Below, in pieces: positions 1-11,743 of a stretch of DNA of 64,000 nt. The stretch covers positions 80,199,026 through 80,263,025 of the forward strand of contig NC_087064.1 in assembly GCF_963678635.1 (NCBI RefSeq). The letters are read 5' to 3'. A program made the translations under genes and the position numbers. The DNA comes from Symsagittifera roscoffensis. Lineage: Eukaryota > Xenacoelomorpha > Acoela > Convolutidae. The stretch's first letter is position 1. Each line of letters begins with the position of its first letter. The notes under the pieces are model-generated. The model saw nothing but the letters and a program-made list of their open reading frames with translations, was not told the DNA's origin and did no database searches.

Positions 1-720
1 AGTTGGGAAATTGACAATGATCAAGGAATCCAAAAACAACTATTAGTTTTTTTTGAACATTTCTGATTAAACAATATATCAAGTCATGGCTCTTTGAATT
101 TCAAGAACGTTTTTGAATATCTGCATGCATAAATTTAATGTTATACCTCAGTGGATGCTATCTCACACATTTTTGATCAGTCCAAAACGAGGCGCAAAAA
201 CACCCAAATAAAAGCCCCTTTTAAAGCAAAAAATTAGAAAATTTGCAAAATGAAAAGTATTTATTTTCAAAAAATTTGAGGTAACATCTCTTCAGGTTAT
301 GAAGGATAAAATACGCTACTATTAATTAAGGATAAATAAATTCAGAGTACACTCCCTGGTTGTGCAACGAGAGAAGAGCGCTCGCTTAATTTTTTTCATT
401 TTTTGAGATATTAAGAAGGTAAACTATACTTAAAAACCCCCATTACAGCAAAAATTCTATACAGCATTAGCCTTCTGGAGATGAGCAAAACTAATATATC
501 CGCTCAATTATTGCAAGCTAATATATCTCATCGGATTCATCTATCGCACCAAGGAAATAAGTTAGAGCCTAAGTTGCTATTTTGGACTAATGAGTCACAG
601 GAACTCATCCGGCTAAAAATAGATAGCCTTACAGGCAGGCGGTGTATAGTATCAGTGTATTCGAACGACGCAGATCCATTTAAAACGTTGAACTTGGAAA
701 CATTATGGAACACAACTTAC
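1..720. other. Left-edge intronic sequence of the RhoGEF gene
   Basis: This is AT-rich sequence downstream (minus-strand sense) of RhoGEF exon 6. No further exon with a convincing acceptor, open frame and donor was found, so the rest of the gene should lie left of the window. Open frames seen on the plus strand at 481-957 are the antisense of exon 6 and its flanks. Confidence 0.5.
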
Positions 721-3700
721 TGCAGTGTGGTTCCCAGTCGCAGCCGATTTCTGATGATGATTCAGCAGTCGGGACACAACCTCTGCATGCTCATTCACAC
801 GATCAAACTCTGGCGAATTTTCCGGCATCTGACCTCGCTCTTCGTCAAGCCAGACCTTGTATTCCTTCAGTTTTTGCACCTGTTCAATTCTCAGAAGTTA
901 ATACGGAACAGTCAGATGTTGCAAATTATCTACGTGCTAGCTCAAATTAGGCCATGATATTTCGCACTCCGCTTGAGCAGTATGATAAAAAGTGCATTAC
1001 AAAAAAAATAAAAGTGAGATACATCAAACTAAAGACTTTCGAGAATAACTAATACAAATTACAGAGGAAAATATCCACCCTTATCAAAATTTAATTTCTG
1101 CTGCAACTTAGTTTTAATCAATAAAACGAATTTTCAAACAACACTTATCTTAATAAGATAAATTTGACCGACACATTAGGTAAAATTGAGTTAATCAAGA
1201 TTTGAAACCTACCGGAGTAAACATAAGCGACAGTAAACTGTGTTTTGATGATCCTCTAGCTGTTGTACACTCGCTACTGAATGAAGTATTGCACTGTAAA
1301 GCTTTGTTGACCAGTTTCTGATAAGTTACGAAATTTGATATGTAGGAGTAAAGAGTATGCCACAAATTCTTGTTCAGACAGTCGCCCAACAGCAGTGCCG
1401 AATGATTTGGCTGTTGTAACCCAATTTTGGTAAAAGCTTGAACGCCGCCCGAACGTCCAGAATTAGATGACGAATGTTGTGAGTCTCGTTTGTGTTCCGG
1501 TGATGGTTTGGGTGATGTTATAACCAGGTTATTGGGCACACTCGTTGACCTTGGAAACCCATTAACTAGAGGAACTTTTTTCGACACAGGTGAGGTAGCA
1601 TTAGCTTGGGGGTTTAGTTTTCGACTTAGGGTTCCAGAATTCACATTCAACCCGGATGCGGTGCTATCCCTGCTCCTCGATTGGGCAAGATATTCCAGCT
1701 GAAACCACAATATTTACAAACTTAGCTATCTTGAAAAAGTGAAATAAATAAATGAATATAACTATATTGCAGAGCCCGCTCCACAATTGCGTAATAATGA
1801 CTCAATTTAACCTCGTGAAATATGGATTGAGATTAAGTTTGTCGGCAGTTTTCCAAAGACTGTACACTGACTAAAATTCAACTTCTGAGGTATGTAAAGT
1901 CTACCATCAATCTGAAATACAAACTTTTTGCGCCATGAGCTTGACGAAGTGCTGTAGATTCAGCAGCCAACTTCTGAACATTTCCAACTGGTCGACAGAA
2001 AATACCGAATTCCGCCTGAAACGATCATTGATTTATATTTCTCGCGTGTGCCATTCAAGGGGCGCATTCAAGTTATTATAAAAATTACGAAAGCAATTAT
2101 ATAAGAAGAAAAAGTAAATCATTGAAGTCAAGGAGCTGCTAACAGCTACCCGCTATAGTACCCCTTGTTATAACCTACAAGTAACTTTAAGTCATTTTTT
2201 GAACTGAACGAGTTAACTGAAGCATGTAGCCCTCAAGGATTTTGATACGAGATACTAGACACTTTTCTTTCATCCCCTTCAACGCAGGAGTGGGTGAACT
2301 TAGATTGCAATCTCAAACACTGAGGCCAAGCAGAGCTTCGCAACATTTGCGACACAAAAAAAATGTGACCGAATCACAGCGTAAAAATTACTCACTACCG
2401 TAATTACCGTATAAACTTTTTAAAAAAATCAAAATGTAACAACAATAGGTATTCTATTCATTTTCTGACGCTGAAGATTCATAACAGCTCAATTAACAAA
2501 CTGGCATGTTTTAAAAATTATTGCCACCTGGAAGAATCAAAATTTCAAAAAATTTTAAGAAGACGGTGTTCATTGCTTTTCTTGGAACGAAATTACTTGA
2601 ACATAACCTGAAAACACTGAAACGAACTTCAATTATAGTAAAATTATCATAGATTTCTTCCGAGTTGTGGCAACTTAGCGATTTGATTAAGTTTGCGGTA
2701 CGATAATTATAGTTGGGTCGCTTAAATTTTGATGGGTCCCTGAAGCAAAATTTTCGGCCTCCTTTACTTTTGTTATCGAATTTTTCACGGAAACATATCT
2801 TTCATACTTGCTTTTCCGGGGACCCAATTATAACAATTGTACCACACTTGCAAACCGTTATCGTAACCCAGAGGCGAAATGAAAAATGTTGAAAAAAAAA
2901 CTAGGTCTACCAAATTTAAACTTTCGTATGTCTCAATAAAAGTTCATTCTAGGAAAACATGCCAGACATTTGAATACTAAATTAGCAACGGAACAAAAGT
3001 TACAAAGCGGAAATTAAACTGACAATCTTTGAGCAGACACAAGTTGAGCCGGAAATGATCCCCCCTGAAACTCCAATGAACAACACTTGCACTTGCAACT
3101 ACAATGAAAGTGGCTTATAGCAGAAGCAAAATCTGTGATGTGACAACTAAGCCAACAAAACTTGAGCAGACAAACGAAAATCTGACAATTCAATTTTTAC
3201 CAGAAAAAAATGTTCAATTGCATACATTCTGAAAAAAAAACGAGCCGGCCGGGAATGTTGTTTACGGGCAAACAATTCTAGTTCACAATGGTCTCGCAAG
3301 TGGAATAAAATCGGAGTTATTTAACTTACTCTAATATAGGGCAATATACTCCCAAAAGTGTGTCGAGGTGGCTGAGAAACCGTTTCTCCTTCTCAAGTTG
3401 GGACCGAACCAGCGACATTGAAGCACTACTAGAGCAGCTGGATGACACGTTTTTTGAAACACCTGAAATTTAATTGTTTCTCAAAGGAAAATAAATTACT
3501 AATTCCAGTTGTCAGAGCTTCAAAGTTTTCAGATAGTAAGGCAAACATTCTTTCGCTGAACTTACCTTGAAACTGCGTTGAGCTTCCTTCGGGTGTTGAG
3601 TCCTCCTTCAAACCTCTCGAATGTTCTGTGGACGCCGGCGGTTTGTTAAATGATTCAGTTCTCGTTTTCTCTCGCAGCAGAATAGTCGAGTGGACGTACT

Positions 3701-4489
3701 GTGCGGCGCTTTGGTTCAAATTTGTGATGGGCTTCTGAGTTGTGTTGTCAAATAAAGAAAACTTCTCCATGTTGTGTTGAAAAGCGACGTGCGCAACTGC
3801 GTCTAAGATTCTCATTCCATTGTAAACGGATACCTGGAATATAAATGAAGATTTATCACCGCCATGTCAACTAAATTCAATTACATGTGTATTTTGGGTA
3901 TAAATATAAACCAAGTAGGGACTGGTTGGTTCTCTAATTGATCCGCCTGAGCTATACAATACACGCCTGAACCAATAATCATAGCTTTCAAATTATACTA
4001 CCCCAATCAGGTGCAGATTGCATACCAATGCACTTTTTACTCCCTCTGGGAGATATTTTCAATTCTATTTGAGGCATATCTAACTTTTCTATGGTATGAT
4101 GGCAAGGGTTAACTTTAATTGGAAAATTGATCTTTTTTCCAATATCAACTCTCTTGATATTTAAAAGGAAACAAAAATCAATTTCAACTGGATTCCATAT
4201 TTTGTAGTTAATTGGCTGCAGCACAAAAATAAAACCTCCAGATAACAGCTTCCATGATAATGGTATTGGACACAATAATAACATGGACACAATAAGATTT
4301 ATAAAATGAGAAAAGGGATTTCAAACTTACCTCGTGGTACGTTTTAGAGTCTGATGTCTCCGCTACTACTTGTAAAATGAGCACGTTGTGTTTCTGTTCT
4401 GACCGGATGGTAAGTTTTCTACCAAGTGTAAAACTGCCCATAGAGTGGGAAGATGGAATACTGCTTCTTTCGCCGCCTCTCATTTCCAT
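721..4489 (-). CDS. RhoGEF with Dbl-homology (DH) domain, six exons, 3' end outside window
   Basis: This is a Dbl-family guanine nucleotide exchange factor, expected to activate Rho GTPases in actin signalling. Exons in coding order are 4489-4331, 3833-3566, 3462-3330, 2015-1925, 1698-1213 and 879-721. All have AG acceptors and GT donors (mostly GTAAGT; GTTTGT after exon 4) and their phases agree, giving about 432 codons. The ATG at 4489 has an in-frame TAA just upstream. DH helix 1 spans exons 3-4 (LEKEKRFLSHLDTLLGVY). After an insertion of about 85 Ser/Pro-rich residues come LLLGDCLNKNLWHTLYSYI and, across exons 5-6, the conserved box FTPVQKLKEYKVWLDE followed by helix EFDRVNEHAEVVSRLL. Exons 1-2 could form a ubiquitin-like Ras-binding fold, but this is a guess. 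The PH domain usual after DH should lie off the left edge. The subfamily is unknown. Confidence 0.82.
2694..2848. mobile_element. Small inverted-repeat element (MITE-like) in a RhoGEF intron
   Basis: The ends at 2694-2719 and 2821-2848 are imperfect inverted repeats of about 25 bp sharing GGTAC, TTATA and TTGGGTC blocks. The interior is about 100 bp with no coding capacity. It lies in intron 3 (2016-3329) of the RhoGEF gene. I could not settle a target-site duplication. Confidence 0.45.
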
Positions 4490-5144
4490 AGATTGTTAAG
4501 TAACGCAAATGTCAACTACTTCACTCTCTTTTTCTCACGCACTCCTTAGAGATTTTAAGTTGGTATCAATTAGTAACTTCAGCTTTAATACCTGTCACAC
4601 AAGTAATTAAACAGACCTGGGAAGAAGATAAGAAAAGGCACGAAGATAGGCAAGATCGATTAAACGATTTAGTCTTCCATTTTGATTAACTTCAGACGTC
4701 AAAACTGCCACGGTGCTGCTGATCATCCACATAAATAGCATCCCGTGAACAAACCATCATATCGGTATCATATGATGTAATGCAGTTAATTGTGACGCAC
4801 CATCATACACAGCCTTGTCACACCTTCAACGACTCACCGTTCAAAGCGTTTCAAAAACTGCGCCGTATGTACAAAAGTCAATCTTGCGTATTTTAAAATT
4901 ATATTTTAATTAAACGACGCATAATGAAACTTATAATTTGTACAAATATGCTTAAAATAGCGCTTTATGTACAAAACTGGCTACAGTTGATGACTTTTTA
5001 AACCTCTCAGAGCATGAAGTTTCTGAAAACAAAAATAAAAGAGATCACTCAAGCGAAAGCACTATACAGGTAGTTTGTTTTCAAAAACAAACATTTCAAA
5101 TCATATTTCATTTCTTTGTTGTTCGAGATATCCATGCTCAAGAT
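4490..5144. other. Upstream region of the RhoGEF gene, no gene seen
   Basis: AT-rich non-coding sequence 5' of the first visible RhoGEF exon. It probably holds the promoter or 5' untranslated region. No TATA box at a convincing distance and no RNA gene were recognised. Confidence 0.4.
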
Positions 5145-5345
5145 CAGGGGCGGATTTAGGGGGGGGCGGACGCCCCCCCCCCCCCCTCAGGGATTCGACC
5201 ACCTGCCGACCCAAAGGGTCCCCCCTTTGATACTTTTTCAGAAATCCATTTTTGGCCGACCGACCCTAAAATTTTTCTAAAGGCGCCTTTGGCGCCAATA
5301 TAAACTAACTTTGAGGGGGAGCGCGCGCCAAAAAAAACGCGATTT
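5145..5345 (+). mobile_element. 3'-truncated hAT-type MITE
   Basis: It starts with the terminal sequence CAGGGGCGGATTTAGG, then a G/C homopolymer tract, a CAGGGATTCGACC block and a GGCGCCTTTGGCGCC palindrome. The same order is seen in the complete copy at 9145-9518. The right half and right terminal inverted repeat are missing, with sequence departing from the family after the ACGCGATTT block. Confidence 0.75.
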
Positions 5346-5371
5346 GAGTCAAGATATCCTTTCTTTTTTCA

Positions 5372-5645
5372 GTCGACAGCAAGGAGTCGCCGAATTCTGA
5401 TGATGCATTTCATTCGCTGGATTGTTTTTTTGTTCACGCATTTTTTCACGACTAAACAAATTTTTACTTTGCAAAACTGTATTTTGAGCTGAACAAACTC
5501 AATCCAGTGCGCTAATTTAGTGGAGTTTATTCAAGTGAAAATTTGATTAATCGCTAGAAAATGTGTGAACAAGAAACCAACCAGCATTATGCAATGTATC
5601 GCCAGAATTCGGCGACTCTTTGCTGTTTACTGCAAAAACACTGGC
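5372..5645. repeat. Imperfect long inverted repeat
   Basis: Sequence at 5372-5450 (core GTCGCCGAATTCTG and TTGTTCACGCA) is repeated inverted at 5562-5640 (core CAGAATTCGGCGAC and GTGTGAACAAGAAA), with about 110 bp between the arms. It could be a MITE or a local foldback; no clear target-site duplication was found. Short open frames here on both strands are arm sequence, not genes. Confidence 0.5.
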
Positions 5646-5829
5646 GGCTTTTCAACGCCCCCCGTTCCACCACACCAACTACAAACATAATTTTTACGGC
5701 GTTATCATTGACTAATCGAAGTTGTGAACGAAGAAACACTGTGTTTGTACTTGGGTAATTTGTTCGTACCAATTTTCCAAGACAGTTACACCGCGTGAAC
5801 AAGAATATAAACAATCGCCTGTGGGGAAC

Positions 5830-8009
5830 GGTAGAAATGCCAGAAATGGACGGTTATCTTAAGTAACAGTACAATTACTCAGTAGTTTCTACTCAAAATT
5901 TGAACACATTGTTTAATCATGGATATGATATGACCACAAACCCTCCTCAACTTCATAATTGAGGATCGTTTCTAATCAGAATCCTTCCAAAATTAATTTG
6001 ATTAGCTGCCACATCAATCAAAACTAATTCAATTAGAAATTTCAGGTTCAACACCAGCTCTCACATTTTTGTCTTTGAATGACATACACAGATTCCTTTC
6101 AAAATTGATTTGATAACCTGTCACATGAATCATAAAACTTATTCATTAAAAGTTTTCGGGTTCAACACTAGCTCACAATTTTTTTTACTTTTTGAACGAA
6201 AGCAGGAACTGCCGGAAGACGTTTCACAGAATGGATTAATCAATAGTCATTGCGACAAACTTAATTATACTGAAAAAATTAAAACACAGAGGCGAAGCTG
6301 AGCTTCGCACCACTTGCGATACAACATAAGCATAAAAAACATAAGTCGAAAAAAAAAAGTTTAAAAAAAACTGAAGAAACCATAACGTTCCTACACTCAA
6401 TAAAAAAACGCTAGTTTTCCAGTAAAATTTGGAGGTAGCTGTTTGAATTTGTGGAGTTTGTTTGACTTGTGCTGGATGAATCGGGTACCTTCAAAAATTG
6501 GACTTCACCCGAAACCTTAGCTGCTTCTCTACTAAAATAAGTAAGAGTTAATTTTTTTTTTATTTTTATTTTCCCAAATACATAAAATTTTCCTCACAAA
6601 AAAATAAGGATTCGCCGCTTCTGGCGGAAAATTTCTCGTAACCTGTTCTTTCGATTGAACCCTTCAACTCAAATTTGAAAATCAAAAGTTTCTAAAAACG
6701 GTCAAAGTTCAAAAGTCGTGGCCGCTTAGACATCGCATATCATCAAAACCGAGTTTCTCGATTCAACCTGTAAACTTAACCTAAGAATTGGCAGGGTAGT
6801 TTTCGAGAAAAATTAAAAGTTTCCATAAAATGGTTTAAAAAAATCAAAAATTTGACTGTTCCGCGAATCAAACCTTTTTGTGTATAAATATTGGGGCGTA
6901 GCGGCTCTAGCAGAAGACAATCTCTTGATTCGATTGAACGATAAAACTCAAGATTTGAGATTTTCGTTTTCGAGGAAAGTCAAATAATTTCAAAAGATCT
7001 TACAAAAACCAATTATTGACTTCTACAAAGGCCATACTTTTTTGTGGAGAAAACTTGGGCGTAGTCGCTATGCAGGTGAGTTTCAAATAACGCGTTCTGT
7101 CCATTGAACCCAAAATCTCAGATCACTCCACAGACTTTTTCGAAGGCTATAGACAGTAGGGTATAGTACAAAGAGACAAAAGGATTATGCAGGCACACTG
7201 TGGAGTAAGCGCTCTTCTCAATGATACTCATTTTTTTGAAGTTCGGTAGAGTAGTTTTTTACAAAATAAAATTTTTTGTTGAAATGAGAAAAAAATTATC
7301 GAAAGCGTCTCAAAAAAGTAAAACAAAAAACCCAATCCCATTTATTTGCATACTACCTAAATTCGTCGAACGGGAATTTTTTGCCGTCAAAATTACAAAA
7401 TATAAGTTGACCAAGCCAATGCCATCAGCATCAGCCGAAACCATTTAGTCGAAAAAAACCAAGGTATTCAAAATCAAACGTGGTAAAATGACAAATTACA
7501 AACTTTCAATTACAGAAAAAAAATTACAATCAAAACAAAATCCATGCTTTACAAATTAGGTTGAAAAAAAAGGCAGGGAGAAAAAATGACCACTGCCCCA
7601 AACGTACCCCAACTATCAACTTAACTACCTAGATGAGATTCTTTTATTTGAATTTTCAAGAAATTGAGCATGTCTTGAAACTTACCATTCCTAAATAGAC
7701 CATTCTGTGACCAAAGTTAATTACGGGGAAAAAAGTCGCAACAGTAAAAACTAAACGATACTATATTTCGAAATCTCTTAGGTCTCCTAGTTTATACCTC
7801 AATTTGAATATTCACGTGCACAACTTAATGAGCATGATTTTAACAGCTGTTTTCAGAGGTTGATGTCTGAATATAGAAACTTGGTTGGCTCTAAAAGTGG
7901 AAAGGAAATAACACGTGCTCCAATTCCACTGAAGTCATTCTCTTACTAAGCATGAAAGTAACATTAAAATGCGCGATTAACAAAGTGCAACTAATCTCGC
8001 TCCAACCCA
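5830..8009. other. Non-coding interval with dispersed and diverged repeats
   Basis: No gene is recognised in this 2.2-kb stretch. It holds a dispersed motif (CTGAGCTTCGCACCACTTGC near 6296) also present near 2330, 13855 and 18278. It also holds about three diverged tandem-like units between 6600 and 7140, each with a GGCGTAGyswCT-like block followed by a GATTGAACCC-like block. Immediately upstream of 8010 there is no clear TATA box. Confidence 0.4.
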
Positions 8010-8972
8010 ATGCCCGATGCAGCTAAAGAATCTCCAAGAGGCACGCCCACTCAAAAAAACCAAGCTGCAAAAGGGCCTCCAATTAACGTAGTAAACATTG
8101 GTGACAAAAACAAGGCAACTCCCCGATCTAAAAAACGAGTGGTATCGAAATCTCCACGAGCCAAATTGAGTAAGAAACTCAGATCGCCACGAGGAGGGTT
8201 GAGGAAAAAATTTCGATCACCGAGAACCAAATCACCCTCGCCACAAAACAAAAGAGGAAGATCACCCTCGCCACGCAGTAAGTCCAGGGCGAACCAAAAG
8301 AACATATCTAAGCCTCGAAAAAATTTTCGCTCACCAAAAGGAAAAGTAAAAATCGTCAGACACAGTCCAAAAAGAAGTCCGAGAGCTGCTGGTGGAAAAG
8401 TGAACAAAGGTCAGAAACAACTTCAGGGTCAGAAACAAGCTGCCAATCAAAGGCCTACCAAAAGCGGAACTCATTTCGAATATTACATTGACGGGAAGCC
8501 AACGAACGATCCCCAAGTGAACAAGTTCTTATCGGGTCTCTTTGCGAAGCAGTACAGCACCAAAACAGAAGCACCAAACGCTCAAAATCAGAAAAAAGTT
8601 GGGTCAAAGTTCGAACCACCACGAATCCAGACGCACAAAGGGCATCCTCAACAGTTTACCCAGATTTTTGTACCCGAAGGTCAGAACGCTCTTATTAAAC
8701 AGCCGGAGGACTTCCGCATTAACGAAATGAACCCTCAAGCGAAATCTCCTTACATTGTGTTCAACAATAACATAGAAAATCATGGACACCTCGTACTAAA
8801 TCAGGCGCAGGGTCAGAGGTTAGTTTTGAAAATGCGATTAAACAAGTCAGCATTTGTCCTCCCGAATCTATATTTATTAAAATTTAGATTTTTGGCTCCT
8901 TTCAAAATTTATTTTCTTTTTAGATCCGTGAAAAAAGTAGTTCACTGTGCAAAGTTAAACAAAATTCACTGA
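8010..8972 (+). CDS. Basic SPR/SPK-repeat protein; first exon plus short alternative last exon
   Basis: The ATG at 8010 opens a 320-codon frame. Residues 1-150 are extremely Lys/Arg-rich, with about 15 SPR, SPK or RSP motifs. Such motifs occur in sperm-type histone tails and other DNA-binding tails and are typical kinase targets. The next 120 residues are Gln/Asn-rich and unrecognised. A consensus donor, AGAG|GTTAGT at 8819, and a polypyrimidine acceptor ending TTTTTAG at 8923 define a 105-bp intron that is a multiple of three and has no stop. Splicing gives about 285 residues and retention gives 320. The same donor is phase-compatible with an acceptor at 12007 (see next CDS). Function unknown; a role in chromatin or RNA packaging is only a guess from composition. 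Confidence 0.7.
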   Translation: MPDAAKESPRGTPTQKNQAAKGPPINVVNIGDKNKATPRSKKRVVSKSPRAKLSKKLRSPRGGLRKKFRSPRTKSPSPQNKRGRSPSPRSKSRANQKNISKPRKNFRSPKGKVKIVRHSPKRSPRAAGGKVNKGQKQLQGQKQAANQRPTKSGTHFEYYIDGKPTNDPQVNKFLSGLFAKQYSTKTEAPNAQNQKKVGSKFEPPRIQTHKGHPQQFTQIFVPEGQNALIKQPEDFRINEMNPQAKSPYIVFNNNIENHGHLVLNQAQGQRLVLKMRLNKSAFVLPNLYLLKFRFLAPFKIYFLFRSVKKVVHCAKLNKIH

Positions 8973-9144
8973 GAGTTGAATGAGTTTTTCAAAATGGGGC
9001 CATTCCCTTAACTATTGATCTCAATCCAGATGATCCAATGCCGAAAGATTCCAGCAGCCCAAATTTGCTATTTTCCAGGAAAAGCAAATTCTTAAGCACG
9101 AGTAAGCGCAACAATTCGCAATACATAAAAAAAAACGTTGAATC

Positions 9145-9518
9145 CAGGGGCGGATTTAGGGGGGGGGCGGATGCCCCCCTCAGGGATTCGACCCCCTGCC
9201 GATCCAAAGGGTCCTACCTTTAATACTTTTTCAGAGACTTTGGCGCCAATATATACTAATTTTGAGGGGGAGCGCGCGCCAAAAAAAAACGCGATTTTTT
9301 TGTCAAAATTTTTCAAAAAGTGCCCAAAACGACTTTTTTTACTGTTTTTTCAAAAATTTGCCTGCGGCGCAGAAAATTTAGCCAAAATAGGGGCAAAACA
9401 GTGCTTTGGGAGAGCTCGAAAAATCAATTTGGTCGACCTAAAAAATAAAAAAAAGGTCGTCAGAATTTTTTTTTGAAAATCCGCCCCCGCCCTCGAGAAA
9501 ATCCTAGATCCGCCCCTG
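9145..9518 (+). mobile_element. Complete non-autonomous hAT element (MITE), 374 bp
   Basis: Terminal inverted repeats are CAGGGGCGGATTTAGG on the left and ATCCGCCCCTG on the right. The element is flanked by perfect 8-bp target-site duplications GTTGAATC at 9137-9144 and 9519-9526, diagnostic of the hAT superfamily. There is no transposase. The interior has the family GGCGCC and GAGGGGGAGCGCGCGCC blocks. Relatives lie at 5145, 25335 (reverse) and 32625. Confidence 0.93.
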
Positions 9519-9662
9519 GTTGAATCACGTTAAAACCCCCACATATAAATTTCAGGAAATACATTAACACTAAGTATTTCTGAAAAAAATATTCATTTTT
9601 TCCCATCTTACAAAATTGTTTCCGAAAACTACAAAAACAGAGCCCATTATAGTGAGCAAAAC

Positions 9663-9765
9663 AGGCTCGTTTTTTACACCCCCATCTTTCAAATTTTCTA
9701 GTTGTTTTTTGGGTGATTATGGCTAAACGCGTAATGGTACAAAAATGATGTTCACTTTGACAAAA
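9663..9765 (+). mobile_element. Fragment related to the 11744 MITE
   Basis: The blocks GGCTCGTTTTTTACACCCCC, CTTTCAAA and ATTATGGCTAAACGCGTAATGGTAC match, in order, the left half of the element at 11744-11957. The right half is not recognised here, so it is a partial or diverged copy. Confidence 0.45.
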
Positions 9766-10024
9766 ACACACGTCCAGAAACACAAGATCTGGCGTTTAAA
9801 AAGTATTCAGACACAATAATTGAGCGGCAACTGAGATTTTGAAAGTTCTGAAAATTAAACTTTTACGCCCCCCTTCAGGAAACACAAACATTAACAAAAG
9901 CTTACTTACAGAAAATCACTTGCATAAAAATATTTGAAACACAACAAAAACCCGTAACAAAACAACTTAACCGATCAAACCTTAGCAGACACAAGATGAC
10001 TGCAATTTTTGAAACGCAAAACTT

Positions 10025-10140
10025 CATTCTTGAATTTAAAAAAAGCAGGTTCTGGCCAGATTCGAACATGGGATATTTGCCATCTCAGGCGTAGTACTTT
10101 TCTCAAATACAATATGTGCCGTAAAAGCTAAGATAGTTTG
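10025..10140 (-). mobile_element. tRNA-derived SINE-like copy 1
   Basis: On the minus strand, a Pol III B-box-like GTTCGAATCTGGCC (10054-10067) follows an A-box-like TAGCTTTTACGGC by a tRNA-like distance. A poly-T/A-rich body continues downstream. The sequence ACTACGCCTGA before the B box is shared with copy 2, so this is a family rather than a chance match. It is not a functional tRNA, since no cloverleaf can be drawn convincingly. Confidence 0.5.
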
Positions 10141-10269
10141 AAATTGATTTAAGCCAAGCTATCAAATGATTTAACCATTTTGTAAAACAAGAATACTCCG
10201 TGATGCTGCAACTAAGCCAACAAAACACAATCTGACAAACAATAGGCCGAGTATTTCTTTGAAACGGAA

Positions 10270-10395
10270 CATTTTGACTTTAGAAAAAACAGGCCTGCCT
10301 GGATTCAAACCCACAACGTTTGTCGTTTCAGGCGTAGTTGTTGCCTCTATGTCAAGTTTGGCGGAAAAGCCAAAAAATGATTCAAATATCAATAT
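10270..10395 (-). mobile_element. tRNA-derived SINE-like copy 2
   Basis: The minus strand carries GGTTTGAATCCAGGC (B-box-like, 10297-10311), preceded by ACTACGCCTGAAACGAC as in copy 1 and followed by a T-rich tail. Nearby body motifs (GGCTTAGTYGC, CAGAYTG) recur around 3150, 10560-10870 and 13970, suggesting more decayed copies. Confidence 0.5.
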
Positions 10396-11743
10396 AAGGA
10401 GTACTGCTTTAACTTCTTAAAAGTATTGTCAGTAGTAGCGGTAGACCGGTAGTTAAATTTAAATTTTCAAGAATGGAGAACGTGAATGAAGTCTAGTGAT
10501 GCAAGTAATTTTGTTCAACAAGTTGTTAACCGGAATAGTCTTCATTTCCAGAACAAAATAAGTTCACTAAACCGACAAAACATGAGCCGATTTATTTAGG
10601 CCGAGCAAATTTTCTAAGCGGAAAAAAAACAAAAAAAACGGAAAATAAACCAGTCAGGGATATAAAATTTAATAACTACAAGAGTAAGACAACGACATGC
10701 AAGACTACAATGAAAACTGTTTACGGCGCAAAAAAAAATGGTGAGGCGACTAAGCCAAAAAATTAAGCGGGCATACTATAGTACGACTATTCAATTTTTC
10801 CAGGAAAAAAACTCAATTTCATAGACTAAAAAAAACAAGATCCGCCCGGGCCTCGTAACTCATACCATACGCGCTTCCTTCACGCCAAGATAGAAGAGGC
10901 TTGGAAAATTGCTAAGAAGCGATAAAAATGCAACATCAATTCAATTACAAATATTGAAGAAAAAATGTTTACGGGGAAAAAATAGTTCCCGATTATAAGA
11001 CCTTTGCTCTCGCAACTGTAATTACTCATAACCAATCCATATTTAGAAAGAGTTAACAGCAAAAAATGGCAGGAAATTAGTTTTTCCGTTTTGTTAAATT
11101 GTCGTTTTATGGATTTCTTCACTTCAATCATTGTGGTCGGAACATTCTTTGCTTCTTACATGGCACCGGTTAAGAATTGCACAAAATCGTTTGGTTAAAT
11201 TTTTTAAAAATAAAAATGACGATATTTTTACTCTCCTAACACTTAAATTTTTTCGTGTTTTAATACTTCTGCAAGCTATTAAGAAATAGCTGCGAGATAT
11301 TACGATGCAAAGTTCGATGAACAAAATTGTTCAGTATGCACGAAAGTTCGCATAGTGAACAAATTAACGAAATTAGAAACCTTTATTCGTCATACTTTTA
11401 TCGCATTTTTTCAGCGCGATTTTACAGTAGCATGAAAAATTACTATTAACACGAAAAATTGAATGTGGGGTGAAAAACAGCCATCTATATGAAACAAAAG
11501 TTCTCCCTGACCGAACATAAGCAATAACAAGGGCAGCCGGTTGCTGTATAAGCAGCTAAAATTTCCAACCGTACTCCTTAATGATAAATGAAAGAAAACG
11601 GTTACTGTTCAAATAGCAGATTGTTATGACCAAAAAAAATAAATTTTGATATTGCTAGGCACGTTTCATTTCATTATGACAAGATTTTAAAAGTTTTTTT
11701 TTAAAAACAAAATTCAAATTTAAGAAACGGGGAGGGAAAACAT

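Larger units (their letters stand above)
8973..11743. other. Transposon-rich interval, possible large intron
   Basis: No protein-coding exon is recognised. The interval contains a complete hAT MITE (9145-9518), a fragment related to the MITE at 11744, and tRNA-like SINE copies near 10025, 10270 and 10830. If the basic and acidic exons belong to one gene, this is intronic, and its tolerance of insertions fits that. Confidence 0.5.

Noticed and set aside
481-957. 158-codon plus-strand open frame
   Set aside because: It is antisense to RhoGEF exon 6 (879-721), which has matching splice sites and a conserved DH motif.
1490-1702. 70-codon plus-strand frame
   Set aside because: Antisense of RhoGEF exon 5; no features of its own.
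3395-3412. B-box-like GGTTCGGTCCCAAC (minus strand) as a tRNA or SINE signal
   Set aside because: It lies in RhoGEF exon 3 and encodes LVRSQL; no A box or tRNA structure surrounds it.
8051-8407. 118-codon minus-strand hydrophobic frame
   Set aside because: Antisense of the SPR/SPK-rich coding exon; hydrophobicity is the usual mirror of Lys/Arg-rich codons.
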